DNA from: an uncultured Lachnospiraceae bacterium
GTDB taxonomy: Bacteria > Bacillota > Clostridia > Lachnospirales > Lachnospiraceae
Length of the DNA: 19,478 bases
NCBI GenBank assembly: GCA_910586255.1
Contig: CAJUHR010000016.1
Span: 1-19,478 of the forward strand
Direction: 5' to 3'
A program made the translations under genes and the position numbers. The notes below the pieces were generated by a model. The model was not told the origin of the DNA, searched no databases, and saw nothing but the letters and a program-made list of their open reading frames with translations. Positions 15,389 to 19,478 of the stretch are shown one piece after another (position 1 is the first letter of the stretch; each line of letters opens with the position of its first letter).

Positions 15389-18300
15389 ACTGGACAAGAG
15401 AACAAATGCAGGTGATTGAGAGCCGAAACAGCAATCTTTTGGTCAGCGCGGCGGCAGGCAGCGGCAAGACAGCGGTGTTGGTGGAGCGGATTATCCGGAT
15501 GGTGACGGAGGGGGAGCATCCCCTGGACATTGACCGGCTTTTGGTTATGACCTTTACCAATGCGGCGGCCGCAGAGATGCGGGAGCGAATCAGTCTGGCC
15601 ATCAGCAAAAAGCTGGATGAGATGCCGGGAGATGAGCATCTTCAGATGCAGGCCGCTCTGGTTCATCATGCCCGGATTACCACCATTGACAGCTTCTGCC
15701 TGGATCTCATACGGAATCATTTTAATCTGCTGGACTTGGATCCGTCCTTTCGGATCGGGGACGAGGGGGAGCTGACCCTTTTGCGGGCCGATGTGATGGA
15801 AGAGCTTTTGGAGGCGTATTATACAGAGGGGCAGGAGCGGTTTGTGCGGTTTGTGGAGACCTATGCCCGGGGAAAGACAGACGGGGGCATCGAGGAGCTT
15901 ATTATGCAGGTGTATACCTTTGCCCAGAGCAATCCCTATCCGAAGTTGTGGATCCGGCAGTGCCGGCAGGAGCTTCAGGTCGTGAGTGAAGATGGCAGGG
16001 AGGATGGGGGGCTGGAAGGAGAAGGAGTGAGAGAGGAGGGGAAGCCGGACGGCGGCCCGGCCAGGGAGAACCGGGAGAAAGCATCTCAGGCAGAACCGGC
16101 AAGAATAAGCTGGGAGCAGCAGCCCTGGATGGTTTTTCTGATGGAGGATCTGCGGCGGCAGACAGAAGAGCTGACGCGGCAGATGGGTGAGGCCCTTGAA
16201 ATCTGTAAGGAGGATGAGATTTTAGAGGTGTATGCGCCTACTCTCTGGCAGGATTTGCAGCAGCTGGAAAGAGTCTGTAAGGCCAAATGCTTTGAGGAAG
16301 CTTATGAGTGTCTTTTGGGCATTTCCTGGGGACGTTTGTCGGCGGTGCGAAGGAAAGATGTGGACGGGGAGAAGAAGGCTTATGTGACGGGATGCAGGGA
16401 CCGGGTGAAAAAGTCCGTGACAAGGATGAGGGATCTGGTCTGCTTTGCCACGCCGGATGAGATGGTTCATGACATGGAGGCCGTCCGGGAGCCGGTGGAG
16501 ATGCTTCTTGAGCTGGCGGAGGAATTTGACCGGCGGTATCAGGAGAAAAAGCGGGAGAAAAACCTGGTGGATTTTAACGACCTGGAGCATGAGGCCCTGA
16601 AGGTTCTGATCCGGTTTGAGGACGGAAAAACCGTTTACACGGAGGCTGCGGATGAGCTGAGCCGGCAGTTTGAGGAGGTTTTGGTGGATGAGTACCAGGA
16701 TAGCAATCTGGTGCAGGAGGCCCTGCTGCACGCGGTGTCCCAGGGGCGGTTTGGCAGACCAAATGTGTTTATGGTGGGGGATGTGAAGCAGAGTATTTAC
16801 AAGTTCCGCCTGGCCAGACCGGAGCTCTTTTTGCAAAAATATCACACCTATGAGCCTTATGAGACAGCCAAAGGAACAGACAAAAAAATTGAGCTTCACC
16901 AGAATTTCAGAAGCAGGGCACAGGTCCTCATGGGAATCAACGATGTGTTTTACCGGATCATGACAGAGAATCTGGGGGGTATCCGGTACACAGAGGAGAC
17001 GGCTCTTCACCCGGGGGCAGTGTTTCCGGAGCTGAATGAGGAAACAGAGTCTAAGGCCTTGATCGATGAAAGGCCGATGGACAGTGTTCGGGATGGCGAA
17101 ACGGTCCGACAAACGGGATTTCCTGAGCTTCTGGTGATGGACACCGGGGCGGAGGCCTTTGCAGGTCTGGAGGAGGATGCGGCTGAATTTACGGCCAGGG
17201 AGCTGGAGGCAAAGCTGATTGCCGGCAGGATTCGGGAAATGACGGACCCGGATGAGGGGATCCTGGTGTGGGATAAGAGCCTTAACGGAACCGGAGGATA
17301 CCGGAGAGCTCAGTACCGGGACATGGTGATTTTGCTGCGAAGCACTGCCGGGTGGACGGAGAATTTTCTGTCCGTGTTGATGAGCGAGGGAATTCCTGCC
17401 TGCGCCGAGTCGCGGATGGGATACTTTGCCACCATGGAGGTGGAGACCATCTTAAGCTTTCTGGCGGTTATTGACAATCCTATGCAGGATATTCCTCTGG
17501 CAGCTGTGTTTAAATCACCGATTGTGGGGGTGACGGATAAGGAGCTGGCAGAACTGATGGCATTTTACCGGGGCCTGGAGGATAAGGGACAGGACCGGGG
17601 AATCTACGGGGCGATGACTCGTTTTCTTGAGAATTGGGAGGAAAAGCCTGAGGCGGGTGAGGACGGGAGCCGGAAGATAAAGCCGAAGGAAGAAGCAAAA
17701 GAGGAGAGCGAAAAGAAGGATACCGGGCTGGAAGAAAGTGAAAATCAAGAGCCGGAGGGTGCCTGTCTGGCCGAAAAGATTTCCCGATTCAGCCGACTGC
17801 TGTACCGATTTCGCCATGAGAGCACCTACCTGCCCATCCATGAACTGATTTACCGGGTGTATGAGGAGACCGGCTACTATCACTACGTTTCCGCCATGCC
17901 GGCCGGGGAGACCCGCAGGGCGAATCTGGACATGCTGGTGGAGAAGGCGGCCGACTATGAGAAGACCAGCTACAAGGGCCTGTTTCATTTTATCCGGTAT
18001 ATTGAGAACCTGAAAAAATTCAACACGGATTTCGGGGAAGCGTCCGTTGCCGGAGAGGAAGAGGATACGGTGCGGATCATGAGCATCCACAAGAGCAAGG
18101 GACTGGAATTTCCTGTTGTATTTCTGGCCGGTATGGGAAAAAAGTTCAACAGGCAGGATGCCTACGGAAAGATTTTAATTGATCCGGAGCTGGGCATTGC
18201 CACGGAATATCTGGATTTGGAGCACCGTCTGAGAACCACCACCCTCAAGAAAAATGTCCTGCGGCGGAAGATGGAGCTGGACAATCTGGGGGAGGAGCTG

Positions 18301-19287
18301 CGGGTATTGTATGTGGCCATGACCCGGGCAAAGGAAAGGCTTATTATGACCGGAACCAGCCGCTATCTGGAGAAATCACTGGAAAAATACGGACAGGTTC
18401 CCCTGGCAGACGGACAGATTCCCTACACGATTCTGTCCTCGGCAGGCTCTTATCTGGACTGGATTTTCATGAGCCTGGGGACAAATAAGGTTCGCATCGG
18501 TTTGAGACGAGTGCCCTTGTCGGATATGATGGGGGAGGAGATGATCCGGCAGGCGGGAATCTTCCATTCCAGAGAACAGCTTTTGCAGACAGGCGGGGAG
18601 GATGAGACGGAATATCAGAAAATGCTGAATCAGCATCTGGATTATATATATCCCTATGAGGCGGATATTCGCCTTCACACAAAAATGTCCGTATCGGAGC
18701 TGAAAAAGCAGGGACAGATGGTGGATGAGGCGGAAACTGCCTTCCCCGCTTCCAATCTGCAGCCTCGGGAAAAGGACTTTGGGGCTACCCGGGGCACGGC
18801 TTATCATCATGCCCTGGAGCTTTTGCCGTTTTCTCAAATGAAAAGCCTGGAAAACGTGGAGGATTATCTTTCCGGTCTGGTGGAAAAGGGAAGTTTTTCC
18901 AGAGAGAGCTTAGGGCTTATTGACTGTGGCGTTATATGGAAGTTTTTGCAGTCCGGATTTGGAAGAAAGATGACTCTGGCAGAAAAGGAGGGGCGGCTTC
19001 ACAAGGAGCAGCAGTTTGTCATGGGAATCCCCGCCCGAAGGATGGGAGCCGCAGACAGTGATGAGCTGGTAGTGATTCAAGGAATCATCGATGCCTATAT
19101 GGAGGAGGACGGGGAGTTGGTGGTTGTGGACTATAAGACAGACAGGGTGCACAGTGTCAGGCCTTTGCTGGACCGGTATACGGAGCAGCTTAAGTACTAC
19201 GGACAGGCCTTAGAGCAGATGACCGGGAAACGGGTAAAGGAGAGGGTGATTTACTCGCTGGAGATGCAGAGGGAGATTTTTGTTTAG
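15379..19287 (+). CDS. addA: ATP-dependent helicase/nuclease subunit A
   Basis: This 1302-residue UvrD/Rep-type (SF1) helicase plus RecB-like nuclease partners with AddB. Helicase motifs appear in order: Walker A SAAAGSGKT (23-31); Ia MTFTNAAAAEMRERI (57-71); II VDEYQD with D437/E438; III GDVKQSIYKFR (about 467); IV QNFRSR (about 508); V IHKSKGLEFP (about 902); and VI VLYVAMTRAKERL (about 976). The C-terminal nuclease has GTAYHHALE, D1238 in GIIDAY, and D1251-Y-K1253 in VDYKTD. The protein is some 70 residues longer than Bacillus subtilis AddA (about 1232). Two charged, low-complexity linkers (about 203-245, Gly/Glu-rich; about 754-795, Lys/Glu-rich) lie between conserved blocks and explain the excess. 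The start overlaps the addB stop. A perfect terminator follows. Confidence 0.97.
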   Translation: MSVNWTREQMQVIESRNSNLLVSAAAGSGKTAVLVERIIRMVTEGEHPLDIDRLLVMTFTNAAAAEMRERISLAISKKLDEMPGDEHLQMQAALVHHARITTIDSFCLDLIRNHFNLLDLDPSFRIGDEGELTLLRADVMEELLEAYYTEGQERFVRFVETYARGKTDGGIEELIMQVYTFAQSNPYPKLWIRQCRQELQVVSEDGREDGGLEGEGVREEGKPDGGPARENREKASQAEPARISWEQQPWMVFLMEDLRRQTEELTRQMGEALEICKEDEILEVYAPTLWQDLQQLERVCKAKCFEEAYECLLGISWGRLSAVRRKDVDGEKKAYVTGCRDRVKKSVTRMRDLVCFATPDEMVHDMEAVREPVEMLLELAEEFDRRYQEKKREKNLVDFNDLEHEALKVLIRFEDGKTVYTEAADELSRQFEEVLVDEYQDSNLVQEALLHAVSQGRFGRPNVFMVGDVKQSIYKFRLARPELFLQKYHTYEPYETAKGTDKKIELHQNFRSRAQVLMGINDVFYRIMTENLGGIRYTEETALHPGAVFPELNEETESKALIDERPMDSVRDGETVRQTGFPELLVMDTGAEAFAGLEEDAAEFTARELEAKLIAGRIREMTDPDEGILVWDKSLNGTGGYRRAQYRDMVILLRSTAGWTENFLSVLMSEGIPACAESRMGYFATMEVETILSFLAVIDNPMQDIPLAAVFKSPIVGVTDKELAELMAFYRGLEDKGQDRGIYGAMTRFLENWEEKPEAGEDGSRKIKPKEEAKEESEKKDTGLEESENQEPEGACLAEKISRFSRLLYRFRHESTYLPIHELIYRVYEETGYYHYVSAMPAGETRRANLDMLVEKAADYEKTSYKGLFHFIRYIENLKKFNTDFGEASVAGEEEDTVRIMSIHKSKGLEFPVVFLAGMGKKFNRQDAYGKILIDPELGIATEYLDLEHRLRTTTLKKNVLRRKMELDNLGEELRVLYVAMTRAKERLIMTGTSRYLEKSLEKYGQVPLADGQIPYTILSSAGSYLDWIFMSLGTNKVRIGLRRVPLSDMMGEEMIRQAGIFHSREQLLQTGGEDETEYQKMLNQHLDYIYPYEADIRLHTKMSVSELKKQGQMVDEAETAFPASNLQPREKDFGATRGTAYHHALELLPFSQMKSLENVEDYLSGLVEKGSFSRESLGLIDCGVIWKFLQSGFGRKMTLAEKEGRLHKEQQFVMGIPARRMGAADSDELVVIQGIIDAYMEEDGELVVVDYKTDRVHSVRPLLDRYTEQLKYYGQALEQMTGKRVKERVIYSLEMQREIFV

Positions 19288-19361
19288 TGATGAGGGGTGT
19301 TTAGAAAAAACAGCAAAGCGGGTATCAAAGCAGCAGTGAAGTGAAATAATGCGGATAAAAT

Positions 19362-19404
19362 AAAATTCCCAAAAAGTATAGTTTTTGGGAATTTTGTTTT
19401 GTTT
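19362..19404 (+). terminator. Intrinsic terminator after addA
   Basis: A perfect 14-bp stem (19362-19375 with 19382-19395) with a 6-base loop is followed by GTTTTGTTT. It ends the addBA transcript 75 bases beyond the addA stop. The stem is AT-rich at both ends with a GGG/CCC centre. Confidence 0.9.
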
Positions 19405-19447
19405 ATAAATCTTATCTATTCTATCATAATTTAGACAAATATTCAAT

Positions 19448-19478
19448 AGATCGGAAGAGCGTCGTGGGGAAAGAGTGT
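19448..19478. other. Illumina adapter sequence at the contig end (artefact)
   Basis: The final 31 bases begin AGATCGGAAGAGC and continue as the reverse complement of the TruSeq/universal adapter, which is 33 bases long. The only difference is a missing TA after position 19466. The last 12 bases match the adapter end exactly, and the contig stops at that point. This is synthetic sequence left in the assembly, not part of the genome. Confidence 0.97.

Noticed and set aside
16222..17112. 296-codon minus-strand open frame inside addA
   Set aside because: It is antisense to conserved helicase motifs, and is a typical shadow of a GC-biased coding region with no ribosome binding site or domain.
1..19478. 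CRISPR array, transposase, integrase, tRNA or rRNA
   Set aside because: Looked for on both strands; no repeat-spacer pattern, recombinase motif or RNA-gene signature was found.

Overview
The window looks like a chromosomal contig from a low-to-mid GC anaerobic member of the Firmicutes, most likely Lachnospiraceae / Clostridium cluster XIVa. The support is a T-box-controlled thrS, an AddAB (not RecBCD) recombination nuclease, Gram-positive ribosome binding sites and promoters, a DUF1540 protein and the overall protein sequence style. Most of it is core housekeeping sequence. No CRISPR array, prophage, insertion-sequence transposase, tRNA or rRNA was seen.

Layout: (1) 63-2513 is a promoter, a threonine T-box leader with terminator, and thrS. 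(2) 2644-3064 is a small cysteine-rich tandem DUF1540 protein with a strong terminator. (3) 3065-3610 has no ordinary gene. It holds a GC-rich foldable stretch and a striking, about 308-base mirrored inverted repeat, each arm of which starts with a Shine-Dalgarno and the same 23-codon micro-ORF. (4) 3616-4578 is a MATE efflux gene that has lost its first third. (5) 4633-7302 runs on the minus strand: an NSS-family sodium/amino-acid symporter, the tRNA-modification enzyme TcdA and an Rrf2-family regulator with an Fe-S-type cysteine cluster. (6) 7303-7670 is a divergent regulatory region with a good promoter and a duplicated -10/operator-like motif. (7) 7671-11202 on the plus strand encodes glutamine-dependent NAD synthetase, a SpoU/TrmH-type RNA methyltransferase and a TSUP (TauE/SafE) permease, ended by a hairpin terminator. 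(8) 11375-11812 on the minus strand is a small single-span membrane protein resembling a degenerate FMN-binding domain. (9) 11939-19287 is addB-addA, overlapping by 10 bases, followed by a perfect 14-bp terminator.

Functionally, thrS senses uncharged tRNA-Thr through its leader. AddA and AddB form the ATP-dependent helicase-nuclease that processes double-strand breaks. nadE and the methyltransferase gene are almost abutting and probably co-transcribed. The Rrf2 regulator is divergent from nadE and could link redox or Fe-S status to one or both sides, but the sequence does not prove this.

The last 31 bases (19448-19478) are an Illumina sequencing adapter with a 2-base deletion. The right end of the contig is therefore artefactual and should be trimmed. 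The most unusual genuine structure is the mirrored inverted repeat at 3211-3518 beside the decapitated MATE gene.
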